A stretch of 64,000 bases of DNA from Shewanella sp. HN-41. GTDB lineage: Bacteria; Pseudomonadota; Gammaproteobacteria; Enterobacterales; Shewanellaceae. A program made the position numbers and the translations under genes. Under the pieces are notes generated by a model. It was not told where the DNA came from and made no database searches. It saw nothing but the letters and a program-made list of their open reading frames with translations. The stretch lies in NCBI RefSeq assembly GCF_000217915.1, contig NZ_AFOZ01000019.1, positions 1-64,000 of the forward strand. The letters are read 5' to 3'. Shown here one piece after another: positions 35,637 through 45,195 of this stretch (within the stretch, counting starts at the first letter, position 1; each line of letters starts with the position of its first letter).

Positions 35637-38246
35637 ATGCATAAGAATAGCTTATTGGCTAAGTCAGTACGTTTTGCGTTGATTAGTGGTGTTACTGCCG
35701 CAACGTTAAGCGTACCTTTTGCTTTTGCTGCCGAAGAAGATGGCGCAAAAGTTGAGCGTATTGAAGTTACTGGTTCACGCATCAAACGTAGTGATCTAGA
35801 AGGAGCTTCACCTATAACCACAATCACAACAGAAGATATGAAAGTTGAAGGTAACTTTACAGTTGCGGACGCACTCCGTAACAGTAACTTAAACTCCTTC
35901 GGTTCATTCTCTGAGCGTTCTGGTAGCTCTGCACAATCACAAGCTACTATCGATTTACGTGGTGCTGGTTCTGCACGTACTCTAGTGCTGATCGATGGCA
36001 AACGTTTCCCTGGTTCTCCTACTCTTGGTGGAGCATCTGCTAACTTGAACGCCATTCCAATGGCGGCCGTTGAACGCATTGAAATTTTGACGGATGGTGC
36101 ATCATCAACCTACGGTTCAGATGCGATTGCGGGTGTAGTTAACATCATCATGAAGAAAAACTATCAAGGCATTGAGTTCAATGTCGGCGGTGGTTCACGT
36201 GAGCGTGATGGCGGCTTAACAAGCAAAGAATTCTCTGTCGTTGCTGGTTATCAGATGGATAAGGGTAACGTCACGTTTGCCTTTGATCATCAGGACCGTA
36301 AGGGTATCTCTGACGGTGACCGTGATTACACTGCAGCAAGCATGACTGACTTGAACGGTGATGGTGTTATTCAATTTGAGGAAACAATTGGTTGGAGCCA
36401 ATATGGCGCCACAGTTCGTAGCCCAGATAAAAAAACGAAACTAGCATCACCACTCTGTGATGACTTAGAAGCAAAATATGGTTCAGATGTATTCCAAACC
36501 ATTAAAGCAGACAACGTATCAGGTCCTGGTCATACCTATTGTGGTTACGCATATGCAAACGTTGCTTATAACAAAGCTTCTGTAGACCGCAATACAGTTT
36601 ATGTTGATGCTAACTATGAACTTGCCGAAGATTTAGAATGGTTCGGCCGTGTTATGTTTACTCAAAATAACTCATTTGGCCGTTATGCTCCTCCAGCAGC
36701 ACCTTGGTCGAATATGTCGGCTGATAACCCACACAACCCATTTGGTGAAGATGGTGCGACAGGGTATTTCCGCTGGGTAGATATTGGTACTCGTGATGGA
36801 AACGTTGACGATTATAACCAAGATTATTTGACTGGTTTACGTGGCACCATTAGCGCGTTAAATGATGCAACTTGGGAAGTCTATTACCACCACAATATTG
36901 CAGATAATAAATCTATTGGTGAGTATTATCTCAGCTATTCTGGCTTAGCATACAATGAAGCCAATGGTATTGATCTCGGTTCTGAAGCCGGTGTTAATAA
37001 CATGAAGGCGACAACACTAACGCAGGACAGTGCCACATTCCAACAATGGAACGCTGGTATAGGTTTCGATGCATTTGAATTGCCAGGTGGTGCAGTTGCT
37101 CATTACTTTGGTATGGAATATTTCGAACAAGATTATTCTTCTGTTTATGATGCACAATCCGAAGCTGGTTTAGTCGGTGGTAGTGCTGGTAACTCTGCTG
37201 GTGGTGATCGTCAAGTTTGGGCTGCATTCTATGAAGCAGTATTACCAATTACTGATACTATTGAGTTAAACCTTGCTGCTCGTTATGACGATTATAGTGA
37301 TTTTGGTAATAACGTTGCGCCAAAAGCAGCTATTCGTTGGCAAGCGCTTGAGAACTTAGTTGTCCGTGCATCATATTCTGAGGCTTTCCGTGCTCCAGCC
37401 TTAGACCAACTGTATGCTGCGACAACATTCAGTGCAGAAAGTGGTACCGATTATCCATATTGCGAATCAAATGGCATTAGCGAAACTGCTTGTTTGGAAA
37501 CGCAGTATGATACATTTATTACTGCAAACAAAGACTTAGGTCCTGAAACATCTGATTATATCAATTTAGGTGTGGCTTGGGATGTTGTTGATAACTTTAG
37601 TGTTAAGGTGGATTACTTCGATCTAAATATCGATGATGTAATTAGCCAGCGTAGCATTACTAACGTTATGGAAGGTATTGCTTCTGGTTCTTTGACGGCA
37701 AACGATACTTTCTATGTATTACGTGCACCAGGTACCGGTGGCGCTCTAGGCCAAGCGTATGAAATTGGTACAGGTTATGGTAACGGTGATAAATTAGAAA
37801 TCGAAGGTATAGATGTTACATTAAACGGTAACTTAGAGACTAGCTTTGGTGATTTCTCTTTAAGCTGGACTAACAGCTTTATCCTGAGTTATATAGAGGA
37901 AGTCGAAGGCGGTTCTGCAGCAATTGATACCGCTGGATGGAATGGTCAACCTGATTATAAGTCTGTATTTACTACAGTTTATAAAATTGGTAACAATTCT
38001 CTATCATGGAACATGAACTACACTGATTCTACATATGAAGATAAAGAGTCTGGTAGTTTGGATTCATGGTTAATTCATAACATCAGCTACAGCTATGATT
38101 TCGGTAACTATGGTTCAGTTTTACTCGGTGTTAATAACTTAACCGATGAAGATCCTGTCTTAGACTCTTCTGGTGCTTATACTAACCCTGACTTGTATAA
38201 CAACTATGGCCGTGAGTATCGCGCTAGTTATACTTTGAAGTTCTAA
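35637..38246 (+). CDS. TonB-dependent outer membrane receptor
   Basis: 869 residues. A signal peptide ends near FAFAAEE. A TonB box-like EVTGSRI follows, then a plug domain (TIDLRGAGSARTLVLIDGKR, seen in pieces, and IEILTDGASSTYGSDAIAGVVNI). The rest is a beta-barrel ending in the aromatic strand YRASYTLKF. The GSRIKRSDLEGASPI type of plug is common in receptors for carbohydrates or peptides rather than siderophores, but the ligand cannot be read here. It is followed by a terminator, and the TonB2-type operon lies 1.3 kb downstream. Confidence 0.92.
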   Translation: MHKNSLLAKSVRFALISGVTAATLSVPFAFAAEEDGAKVERIEVTGSRIKRSDLEGASPITTITTEDMKVEGNFTVADALRNSNLNSFGSFSERSGSSAQSQATIDLRGAGSARTLVLIDGKRFPGSPTLGGASANLNAIPMAAVERIEILTDGASSTYGSDAIAGVVNIIMKKNYQGIEFNVGGGSRERDGGLTSKEFSVVAGYQMDKGNVTFAFDHQDRKGISDGDRDYTAASMTDLNGDGVIQFEETIGWSQYGATVRSPDKKTKLASPLCDDLEAKYGSDVFQTIKADNVSGPGHTYCGYAYANVAYNKASVDRNTVYVDANYELAEDLEWFGRVMFTQNNSFGRYAPPAAPWSNMSADNPHNPFGEDGATGYFRWVDIGTRDGNVDDYNQDYLTGLRGTISALNDATWEVYYHHNIADNKSIGEYYLSYSGLAYNEANGIDLGSEAGVNNMKATTLTQDSATFQQWNAGIGFDAFELPGGAVAHYFGMEYFEQDYSSVYDAQSEAGLVGGSAGNSAGGDRQVWAAFYEAVLPITDTIELNLAARYDDYSDFGNNVAPKAAIRWQALENLVVRASYSEAFRAPALDQLYAATTFSAESGTDYPYCESNGISETACLETQYDTFITANKDLGPETSDYINLGVAWDVVDNFSVKVDYFDLNIDDVISQRSITNVMEGIASGSLTANDTFYVLRAPGTGGALGQAYEIGTGYGNGDKLEIEGIDVTLNGNLETSFGDFSLSWTNSFILSYIEEVEGGSAAIDTAGWNGQPDYKSVFTTVYKIGNNSLSWNMNYTDSTYEDKESGSLDSWLIHNISYSYDFGNYGSVLLGVNNLTDEDPVLDSSGAYTNPDLYNNYGREYRASYTLKF

Positions 38247-38268
38247 TTCTAGATATTAGAATTTATAT

Positions 38269-38295
38269 AAGGCCAGCAAATACGCTGGCCTTTTT
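38269..38295 (+). terminator. Terminator after the receptor gene
   Basis: AAGGCCAGC-AAATAC-GCTGGCCTT followed by TTT. Confidence 0.9.
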
Positions 38296-38330
38296 CTTTA
38301 TTAATCAATAGTAACTAAATTGGGGGGAGC

Positions 38331-39284
38331 ATGAAGCAACATTGGAGTGAATATTGGAAACAAGGACATTTAACTTCTTTTGGAGCTGATTTTAATGGAA
38401 ATTATGCAGGGATATTACGGAATGTCTGGTTGCCTATTTTGGATGGGCTAAAACCTGGTTTTGAAGTTCTAGATGTTGCGACAGGTAATGGGGCAATACC
38501 GTTGCTAATTGGAGAGTATTTAGGACCGTCTAATATAAATGGGCGGGTTAGAGGTATTGATTATGCTGAAATACAGACCGCTACTATTGAAAAAAACTAT
38601 CAGATAGAGATTGATTTGATTGGCGGTGTAAACTGCGAGTCAATTCCATTTGAAGAACAAGTAGATTTAGTGACATCTCAGTTTGGTATTGAGTATTCAA
38701 ATTTGACTGAATCATTAATACAAATCTCTAATATTCTAAAAAATGGCGGGCGTATTTCACTTGTATGTCACCATTCAGATTCAGTGATTATCGTTCGTAA
38801 CAAGCGTATATTAGCGATTGTTCAAAATAGCTTAGTTGGTGAGCTTATTGATAACTTGTTTTCACTAGTCGAAGCCATGGGAGATATTTTGAATAAGTCA
38901 GATTTGCAACGATTGCAAGAAGATACTGTTTGCGAAAGGTTGCGTATGAAAATCAATCATCTAATAGGTGAACTTGTTGCGATTGATCAGTCAGCATTAC
39001 AAGACGCTGAGATTTTGAATTATGTAATGACGTTCTTTAAAAAGGGTATGTTTTGGTCGGTAAAAGATAAAAAGAATTACCTTAAATTTGTTCAGCAGCA
39101 GATCAATGATCTAGGATTGAGACTTGCGGAGCTAATTAACGCAGCATTAGATGTTCCTAAACTTGCAGACATGCTAACACTACTGAGTAGTGTAGGAGTA
39201 AAGCTCTCTTCAATTTCAACACTAAAAACAGATGATAATCAAATAATCGCTTGGCACTTAGTGTTCGATAAACAAGTTAATTAA
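38331..39284 (+). CDS. Class I SAM-dependent methyltransferase, function unknown
   Basis: 317 residues. The cofactor-binding motif VLDVATGNG is at 46-54, with the acidic residue of GIDYAE after the next strand and the VDLVTSQFGIEY motif. The C-terminal half has no recognised fold. It has its own GGGGGAG ribosome site and stands after a terminator, so it is separately expressed. The DNA is clearly more AT-rich than its neighbours, which hints at transfer. Substrate unknown. Confidence 0.75.
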   Translation: MKQHWSEYWKQGHLTSFGADFNGNYAGILRNVWLPILDGLKPGFEVLDVATGNGAIPLLIGEYLGPSNINGRVRGIDYAEIQTATIEKNYQIEIDLIGGVNCESIPFEEQVDLVTSQFGIEYSNLTESLIQISNILKNGGRISLVCHHSDSVIIVRNKRILAIVQNSLVGELIDNLFSLVEAMGDILNKSDLQRLQEDTVCERLRMKINHLIGELVAIDQSALQDAEILNYVMTFFKKGMFWSVKDKKNYLKFVQQQINDLGLRLAELINAALDVPKLADMLTLLSSVGVKLSSISTLKTDDNQIIAWHLVFDKQVN

Positions 39285-39604
39285 CTGTTAATTAGTGCTT
39301 TATACATGACTTGGAAAGCCAGATTAATACTCAAAATGTACATATAGTAACCCTCAGCGCTTGGTTCGTCTCGAAACACCCATTTCTGTGACTTTTCATT
39401 CACGTCAATTGTTGACACAGGTCAACATTTTGTGAAATGATGCCAGCGGGTCTATGCCTGTAAAGGCATAGGAAAGGGAAGAAAAAACTAAGAATCACAA
39501 GAGAAAGACGAACTTACAGTATTTATGGCCTGAAGCAGTTGTTGCTAAGGGGTATGTTGCTGGTAAGTTAAACCTTTTTATTCACTTCAAATTGGTTGGG
39601 AACT
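39285..39604. other. Regulatory region before the TonB2-type operon
   Basis: 320 bases without a gene. Notable are the inverted repeat at 39410-39427, an overlapping promoter-like TTGACA (39412-39417), and a purine-rich stretch near 39470-39510. Confidence 0.5.
39410..39427. promoter_or_regulatory. Palindromic operator candidate overlapping a promoter
   Basis: TGTTGAC-ACAG-GTCAACA is a perfect seven-base inverted repeat. The left half contains TTGACA, which with AATGAT about 18 bases further on could be the operon promoter. A repressor bound here would block it. The regulator is not identified. Confidence 0.5.
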
Positions 39605-40387
39605 ATGTCCAAGGTAAGCAATAGAACAAAAATCGCTACTGCACTTGTTGGCGTGCTGGCATTAGCGAGCAGCAACTTAGTAGTTGCAGATCCTCTTACC
39701 GACGTGCAAAAAGCGGATAGTTTGATCCACGCTGATGCCGCTGCGTCGCAAAAGAATGTTGATAAGTATTTCGATCAAGCACAAGACATGCTTTTTGAGT
39801 ATGGCTCTGTTGCCGATGAACGCGAGTCACTGAAGTCGTATAACGATTATGTTGCTAGCTTAGTTGCTGATCAACAAAAGACAATGGACTCTGTTCAAGA
39901 CGATATTAATGGCGTTGATAAATTACGTCAGGGCGTCGTGCCTTTAATGTTTAAAATGGTTGAGTCTTTAGAGCAATTCGTTCAATTAGACTTACCATTT
40001 AACTCTGAAGTACGTGCAAACCGTGTTAAAGAGTTAAAGAATCTTTTAAACACTGCTGAAGTAACTCTAGCTGAAAAATACCGCTTGATCCTTGATGCAT
40101 ATAGCATCGAGCGTGAATATGGTAGTGCTGTTGCAGTAAACCAAGGCAAATTAAACCTAGATGGTAAAGAAGTATTAGTTGACTTCTTCAACCTAGGTCG
40201 CGTTGCGCTTTATGCACAGAGTCTAGATCAAAAGACTGGCTGGATGTATAACTCTCAAACTCAAGCTTGGGACAAGTTAGATGACAGCTACCTGCGTGAA
40301 CTGACAAAAGGTATCCGCATTGCCCGTAAACAAGGCGCTCTAGATCTATTCGCGTTACCAATTCCTGCTGCGGAGACTGCACAATAA
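39605..40387 (+). CDS. DUF3450 family periplasmic protein of the TonB2-type system
   Basis: 260 residues. The signal peptide ends near LVVADP. The rest is mostly helical with coiled-coil potential (residues about 60-110), typical of DUF3450. This family regularly heads TonB2 clusters in Vibrio and Shewanella; its task there is not well defined. I start at the ATG at 39605; a TTG three codons upstream is less likely. Stop and next start overlap (TAATG). Confidence 0.88.
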   Translation: MSKVSNRTKIATALVGVLALASSNLVVADPLTDVQKADSLIHADAAASQKNVDKYFDQAQDMLFEYGSVADERESLKSYNDYVASLVADQQKTMDSVQDDINGVDKLRQGVVPLMFKMVESLEQFVQLDLPFNSEVRANRVKELKNLLNTAEVTLAEKYRLILDAYSIEREYGSAVAVNQGKLNLDGKEVLVDFFNLGRVALYAQSLDQKTGWMYNSQTQAWDKLDDSYLRELTKGIRIARKQGALDLFALPIPAAETAQ

Positions 40388-41742
40388 TGAAGAAGTTAAT
40401 TACTACAGCTGTATTAGCTGCAAGTTTCTCTTTAACTGCTGGTATGGTAAGTGCTGCTGATGCACCTAAGACCATTGACCAACTATTGCAGCAAGTTAAA
40501 GTTGATCGTGCTGCTGAAGGCAAAGTTAATAGCAAGCGTGAGCAAGAATTCCAAGCAGAACGTGGTGATAAAGCTGCACTGTTAAAACGCGAGAAAGACG
40601 CTCTAGCTGCTGAAAAACAACGTGGTAAAGATCTGAACCAAGCGTTCTTAGATAACGAGCGTAAGATTGCTCAGTTAGAAGAAGATCTGAAAACTGCTCA
40701 AGGTGACTTGGGTGAAATGTTTGGTGTGGTTAAAGGTGAAGCCGGTGATTTCGCTGGTAAACTGTCTAGTTCAAACATCAGTGCCCAGTATCCAAATCGC
40801 GATAAGTTTGTTGCTGATTTAGGTGCGCGTAAGCAATTGCCTAAAATTGAAGAGTTAGAACAATTCTGGCAAGAGCAGCTATTTGAAATGGCGCAATCTG
40901 GCAAAGTTGTTAAATTCGAAGGTTCCGTCACTGGTATCGATGGTAGTGTTAAGACAACGACTATTCACCGTATTGGTGCTTACAACTTAACTGCTGATGG
41001 TAAATATGTTGTTTTCAACCCTGAGTTAGGTCTAATTCAAGAGTTATCACAACAACCAGAAGGCTATCAAGTTAGCGCTGTTGGTAAGTGGGAGCAAACA
41101 ACTTCAGGTGCAGCACCATTCTATATTGACCCTGCACGTGGCGTATTGTTAAACATCTTCACTAACAAAGCGAGCTTTGAAGACCGTCTAGAAGCCGGTG
41201 GTACTATCGGTTACATCATTATTGCTCTGTTAGTATTAGGTCTGTTGATCTCTATTGAACGTCTAGTCACTATGACCATCATCGGTGCTCGTGTTAATAG
41301 CCAACGTAAGAATATTGATAATCCAGGTAACAACGCATTAGGCCGTATCCTGAAAGTGTATCAAGAGAATAAAGACGTTGATGTAGAAACATTAGAACTG
41401 AAACTTGACGAAGCGATTCTAAAAGAAACTCCAGCGTTAGAGTCTCGCATTTCAATCATCAAAGTTCTGGCAGCTATCGCACCTATGATGGGTCTGTTAG
41501 GTACTGTAACGGGTATGATTGCAACCTTCCAAAGTATCCAATTGTTCGGTACTGGCGATCCAAAACTGATGGCTGGCGGTATTTCCATGGCGCTGATCAC
41601 GACGGTTCAAGGTCTGGTTGCTGCACTGCCTCTGATGCTAATGCATGCAGTTGTTGTTGCTCGTAGCAAGTCAATTGTACAAGTTCTGGAAGAGCAAAGT
41701 GCTGGTATCATCGCCGCGCATGCTGAGAAGAGGGCTGACTAA
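40387..41742 (+). CDS. ttpC: TtpC-like MotA/TolQ/ExbB proton channel protein
   Basis: 451 residues. The signal peptide ends near VSAADA, a coiled coil lies at 40-110, and a periplasmic region follows. A first membrane helix is at 273-290. The ExbB-type pair of helices carries APMMGLLGTVTGMIATF and the closing QGLVAALPLMLMHAVV. In Vibrio, TtpC is required by the TonB2 system in addition to ExbB. The gene overlaps its neighbours on both sides by one base. Confidence 0.9.
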   Translation: MKKLITTAVLAASFSLTAGMVSAADAPKTIDQLLQQVKVDRAAEGKVNSKREQEFQAERGDKAALLKREKDALAAEKQRGKDLNQAFLDNERKIAQLEEDLKTAQGDLGEMFGVVKGEAGDFAGKLSSSNISAQYPNRDKFVADLGARKQLPKIEELEQFWQEQLFEMAQSGKVVKFEGSVTGIDGSVKTTTIHRIGAYNLTADGKYVVFNPELGLIQELSQQPEGYQVSAVGKWEQTTSGAAPFYIDPARGVLLNIFTNKASFEDRLEAGGTIGYIIIALLVLGLLISIERLVTMTIIGARVNSQRKNIDNPGNNALGRILKVYQENKDVDVETLELKLDEAILKETPALESRISIIKVLAAIAPMMGLLGTVTGMIATFQSIQLFGTGDPKLMAGGISMALITTVQGLVAALPLMLMHAVVVARSKSIVQVLEEQSAGIIAAHAEKRAD

Positions 41743-42269
41743 TGATGCTATACCTGATGGACATTTGGGATTCCGTCAGGGGCTTCATGGCCTCCGGAGG
41801 CGACGTCCTCTGGTTAGTTGCGGCCGTACTGTTCTTAATGTGGGTATTAATGCTTGAACGCTACTGGTATCTAAATTGGGTATCTCCAAAGCAACATCAA
41901 GCAATCATAACTGCATGGGATGCAAGAGAGGAAACAACCTCTTGGTACGCACACCGTATCCGTGAAGCTTGGCTGTCCCAAGCTAAACAAGATTTGAATG
42001 CACGTATGCTGATTATTAAAACCTTAGTAGCGATTTGTCCTATGATCGGTTTGTTAGGTACCGTAACCGGTATGATTTCAGTGTTCGATGTGATGGCAGT
42101 TCAGGGGACGAGTAATGCTCGTTTGATGGCGGCTGGTATTTCAATGGCAACAATGCCCACAATGGCGGGAATGGTTGCTGCATTATCGGGAGTATTTTTC
42201 AGTACTCGCCTTGATGCAAAAATGAAAATCAGTTTAGAAAAGCTAAAAGACAGCATGCCGCACCACTAG
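41742..42269 (+). CDS. exbB2: ExbB-type proton channel protein (TonB2 system)
   Basis: 175 residues, the short form found in TonB2 clusters. Three membrane helices (about 22-40, 90-110, 130-155) with the conserved CPMIGLLGTVTGMISVF and the MPTMAGMVAALSG segment. With ExbD it turns proton flow into motion of TonB. The ATG overlaps the ttpC stop. Confidence 0.93.
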   Translation: MMLYLMDIWDSVRGFMASGGDVLWLVAAVLFLMWVLMLERYWYLNWVSPKQHQAIITAWDAREETTSWYAHRIREAWLSQAKQDLNARMLIIKTLVAICPMIGLLGTVTGMISVFDVMAVQGTSNARLMAAGISMATMPTMAGMVAALSGVFFSTRLDAKMKISLEKLKDSMPHH

Positions 42270-42282
42270 AGAGAGATTGAAC

Positions 42283-42687
42283 ATGGCACGTAAAAAGCAT
42301 TCCAGTGTAGATGAGGAAGCGCAAATTGACATGACCCCGATGCTCGACATCGTGTTCATTATGTTGATCTTCTTCATTGTAACAACGTCATTCGTGAAAC
42401 CATCTGGTTTGGACTATAACAAACCAAAAGCTTCACAAGCGACTTCAAAGCCTTCGGCTAACATCTTTATCGGCGTCAGCAAAACTGGCGTGATCATGAT
42501 GGAAAACCGTCAGGTTGATATCGAACGTGTAACTGCAAACGTTGAGCGTATGCTAGCTGAAGCCCCAGAAGCAGCTGTGCTTATTCAGGCAGACAAAGAT
42601 ACGCAACACGGCTTAGTAGTTAAAGTACTAGACCAAGTCAAAGCGGCTGGTATAGATAAGATTTCGGTATCTGCGGGGAACGATTAA
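42283..42687 (+). CDS. exbD2: ExbD-type protein (TonB2 system)
   Basis: 134 residues from the ATG at 42283; a TTG two codons up is ignored. One N-terminal membrane helix holds the proton-carrying aspartate in MTPMLDIVFIMLIFF, followed by a periplasmic domain (VLIQADKDTQHGLVVKVLDQVKAAG). Spaced 13 bases from exbB and one base from tonB. Confidence 0.94.
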   Translation: MARKKHSSVDEEAQIDMTPMLDIVFIMLIFFIVTTSFVKPSGLDYNKPKASQATSKPSANIFIGVSKTGVIMMENRQVDIERVTANVERMLAEAPEAAVLIQADKDTQHGLVVKVLDQVKAAGIDKISVSAGND

Positions 42688-42688
42688 T

Positions 42689-43309
42689 ATGCTAAGAGCA
42701 CTAGTATCAATCATTATTGGTGCTGCTGTGACTTTTGGTCTGTTCGCTTTTATGGCGTTCTTGGTCGGTGGAGGTGCGCAACGCGCAGATACATCGTCCG
42801 AGACCCCTGTAATTGAAATCACTATGGATAGACAGGATTCAAAAGCACAGAATAAGCCAAGGGTAGTGCCTAAACCGCCACCACCACCAGAACAGCCTCA
42901 GAAACCTGATGCTACGCCACCGGACACATCGTCTAATATTGATACGTCTATGTCGTTCAATATGGGGGGCGTTGAAGCGGGTGGTCCGAGTACTGGTTTC
43001 AAATTGGGTAATATGATGACTCGCGACGGTGATGCGACACCTATCGTTCGTATTGAGCCTCAATACCCAATAGCCGCAGCTCGTGATGGTAAAGAAGGTT
43101 GGGTGCAATTGCGCTTTACGATTAATGAATTAGGGGGCGTTGATGATGTTGAAGTTATCCAAGCCGAGCCTAAGCGTTTATTCGATAAAGAAGCGATTCG
43201 CGCACTGAAAAAGTGGAAATATAAGCCAAAGATTGTTGACGGCAAGCCACTGAAACAACCCGGTATGACAGTGCAACTTGACTTCACCTTAGATAAAGGA
43301 GGCAACTAA
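42689..43309 (+). CDS. tonB2: TonB-family energy transducer (TonB2 type)
   Basis: 206 residues: a membrane anchor at about 6-30, a short proline-rich spacer (KPPPPPEQPQKPDATPP), and the C-terminal TonB domain (EPQYPIAAARDGKEGWVQLRF ... ALKKWKYKP, seen in pieces). The spacer is shorter than in E. coli TonB, as usual for TonB2. Its likely client is the adjacent receptor. Confidence 0.94.
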   Translation: MLRALVSIIIGAAVTFGLFAFMAFLVGGGAQRADTSSETPVIEITMDRQDSKAQNKPRVVPKPPPPPEQPQKPDATPPDTSSNIDTSMSFNMGGVEAGGPSTGFKLGNMMTRDGDATPIVRIEPQYPIAAARDGKEGWVQLRFTINELGGVDDVEVIQAEPKRLFDKEAIRALKKWKYKPKIVDGKPLKQPGMTVQLDFTLDKGGN

Positions 43310-43311
43310 CG

Positions 43312-44556
43312 ATGCGTAATGCTAATAAAATCGCAGCTTTATTATTGCTTTCTCTTTGTGGCGGTTTTTCTGTTTCATCTGCCGTAGCAGCTGAAAAGTG
43401 TGAAATTGATAAACGCCAATCTAAAGCTGTAGGTGAGGGCGCTGCGAAGAAAGTTCAGAAGTCTTTCGAAGCTTATACTAATGGCCAACTCGATGAAGCC
43501 ATTGCTATTTTGCTAGAAGCAAACGCTAAGAACGATTTCGATAAAGCCTATGTAGCACGTATGCTAGGTAACTTTTATGCCGAAAAAGGCAAGATGGATA
43601 CCGCGATCAAATACCTGAAACAAGCCGTTGAGGCGGATATTTTAGGTGGAACCGATCATGCAGCGACTATGCGTCTTTATGCTGATTTGCTGCTACAAGA
43701 GAAGAAGTTTAAGGAAGCTATTCCTTATTACTATAAGTGGATGGACTTCACTTGTAAGGCTGACTCTCAAATGTATCGCCGTATCGGTATTGCATACTCA
43801 GAGCTGAAGCAGTGGGATAAAGTGATTGAAGTGGCCGATAAGGGTCTTTCTCTTGCTGAAACTCCTGATAAAGGTTTGTATCAGATGAAGCTAACGTCTT
43901 ACTTCAATCAGAAGAAGTATAAAAAGGCCGTTGGTGTGTTAGAAGTCATGGTGCCTTTATTCCCGGATGATGGCAGATTATGGGTTCAGTTAGCACAGTT
44001 TTATCTGATGGTAGAAGACTATGATAAGTCTCTTGCAACCTACGATTTAGCTTACAGAAATGGTTTCCTTGAGAGTGCGGGTAACATTACTCGTTTAGCA
44101 CAGCTGATGGCGCAAAAAGGTGCACCATACAAAGCCGCTAAAATCTATCAGAAACACATGAAGTCAGGTTTGATCGCTGAAGATGCAAAAACGCTTGAAA
44201 TTTTAGCGGGTTTCTACCAAAACGCGAAAGAGTTTAAAGAAGCCGCTGAGTTTTATGGTAAAGCTGCAGCTATTAGCAATGATGGCAAGCTTTATCTGAA
44301 ACAAGGCCGCTTACTGAACTTAAATGAACAATATACAGCAGCGATCCCTGTGCTTGAAAAGGCAATTTCGCTCGGTATTGAACATCCAGGTGAGGCAAAC
44401 TTTGAGTTGGCTTTGGCTCATTTAAGTTTGAAACAGTACAAGTCTGCTTATAATCGTGCAGTGTTAGCTGCCAAAGATAAGAAGACTGAGAAGAGTGCAA
44501 ACAGCTATATCTCTTATATTAAAGAGAAAGCACGTATGCATAACGTCACACTGTAA
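43312..44556 (+). CDS. TPR-repeat protein of the TonB2-type operon
   Basis: 414 residues. A signal peptide ends near AVAAEK, followed by about eight tetratricopeptide-like repeats (for example DKAYVARMLGNFYAEKGKMD and AKTLEILAGFYQNAKEFKEAAEF, in part). Probably a periplasmic scaffold. Two bases after tonB, ending in a terminator, so it is the last gene of the operon. Confidence 0.88.
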   Translation: MRNANKIAALLLLSLCGGFSVSSAVAAEKCEIDKRQSKAVGEGAAKKVQKSFEAYTNGQLDEAIAILLEANAKNDFDKAYVARMLGNFYAEKGKMDTAIKYLKQAVEADILGGTDHAATMRLYADLLLQEKKFKEAIPYYYKWMDFTCKADSQMYRRIGIAYSELKQWDKVIEVADKGLSLAETPDKGLYQMKLTSYFNQKKYKKAVGVLEVMVPLFPDDGRLWVQLAQFYLMVEDYDKSLATYDLAYRNGFLESAGNITRLAQLMAQKGAPYKAAKIYQKHMKSGLIAEDAKTLEILAGFYQNAKEFKEAAEFYGKAAAISNDGKLYLKQGRLLNLNEQYTAAIPVLEKAISLGIEHPGEANFELALAHLSLKQYKSAYNRAVLAAKDKKTEKSANSYISYIKEKARMHNVTL

Positions 44557-44586
44557 CCTATAGCCTGTATTAACAGCGTTCGAAAA

Positions 44587-44609
44587 GCCCCTAAATAGGG
44601 GCTTTTTTA
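44587..44609. terminator. Terminator between the TonB2-type operon and the GGDEF-like gene
   Basis: AAAAGCCCC-TAAAT-AGGGGCTTTTTT works on the plus strand. The A-run on the other side may make it work for the converging gene too. Confidence 0.85.
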
Positions 44610-45116
44610 TTGTAGCCTTATCAACGCTTGGGACTGCTGCAGATTCTTCTCTAACTCCAAGGATAATTTCGATACGTTTGTAAATAGGGTTTCAATTCTC
44701 TGCTCTTGTGTTGGTAAGCATATACAAGCTGCGAGTTTATAGTCGATTTTTAACTTGTGATTTTTACCAAAATCTTGATTAAACGCATGTATATGTTGCT
44801 CAATTCTCTCCAGTACGACCTCAGTACCTTCTTCATCAATATTAAACAAACCTAAGGCAAAATGGTTATGATCTAGCCTAGCAATCATATCCGTTGCTCT
44901 CAGTAAGGCTTCTTGTACTTGTTTAGTGAAGAATTCGAGTAAATGGGGTTGTTTGACTGTTTCATGAATGTGGGGGCACAGATACAATAGTGCCAAGCTT
45001 TGGTGTTCTCTCATATGACGATGCCATTCTCGGTTAAACACTTCCATGAAATAAGTTTGATTGTAGACCCCTGTTTCTGGATCCCTAAAACCCGAGTTGC
45101 GAAATGAGTAGATCAT
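44607..45116 (-). CDS. Degenerate GGDEF-domain protein
   Basis: 169 residues. The start RDPETGVYNQTYFMEVFNREW is like the first helix of a diguanylate cyclase domain (DxxTGxYN). Where RLGGDEFA is expected there is RLDHNHFA (residues 80-87), so the catalytic GGDE is lost and the protein should not make cyclic di-GMP. No other domain is present. It may be a cyclic di-GMP-independent regulator or a relic. Confidence 0.7.
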   Translation of the reverse strand: MIYSFRNSGFRDPETGVYNQTYFMEVFNREWHRHMREHQSLALLYLCPHIHETVKQPHLLEFFTKQVQEALLRATDMIARLDHNHFALGLFNIDEEGTEVVLERIEQHIHAFNQDFGKNHKLKIDYKLAACICLPTQEQRIETLFTNVSKLSLELEKNLQQSQALIRLQ

Positions 45117-45195
45117 AGATTAACTCCGTTAGCAGACTTTTTATTAAGTATAGGAACTGTTCCGCTATCACGGATCCAAAAGGAGAAATATAAAA

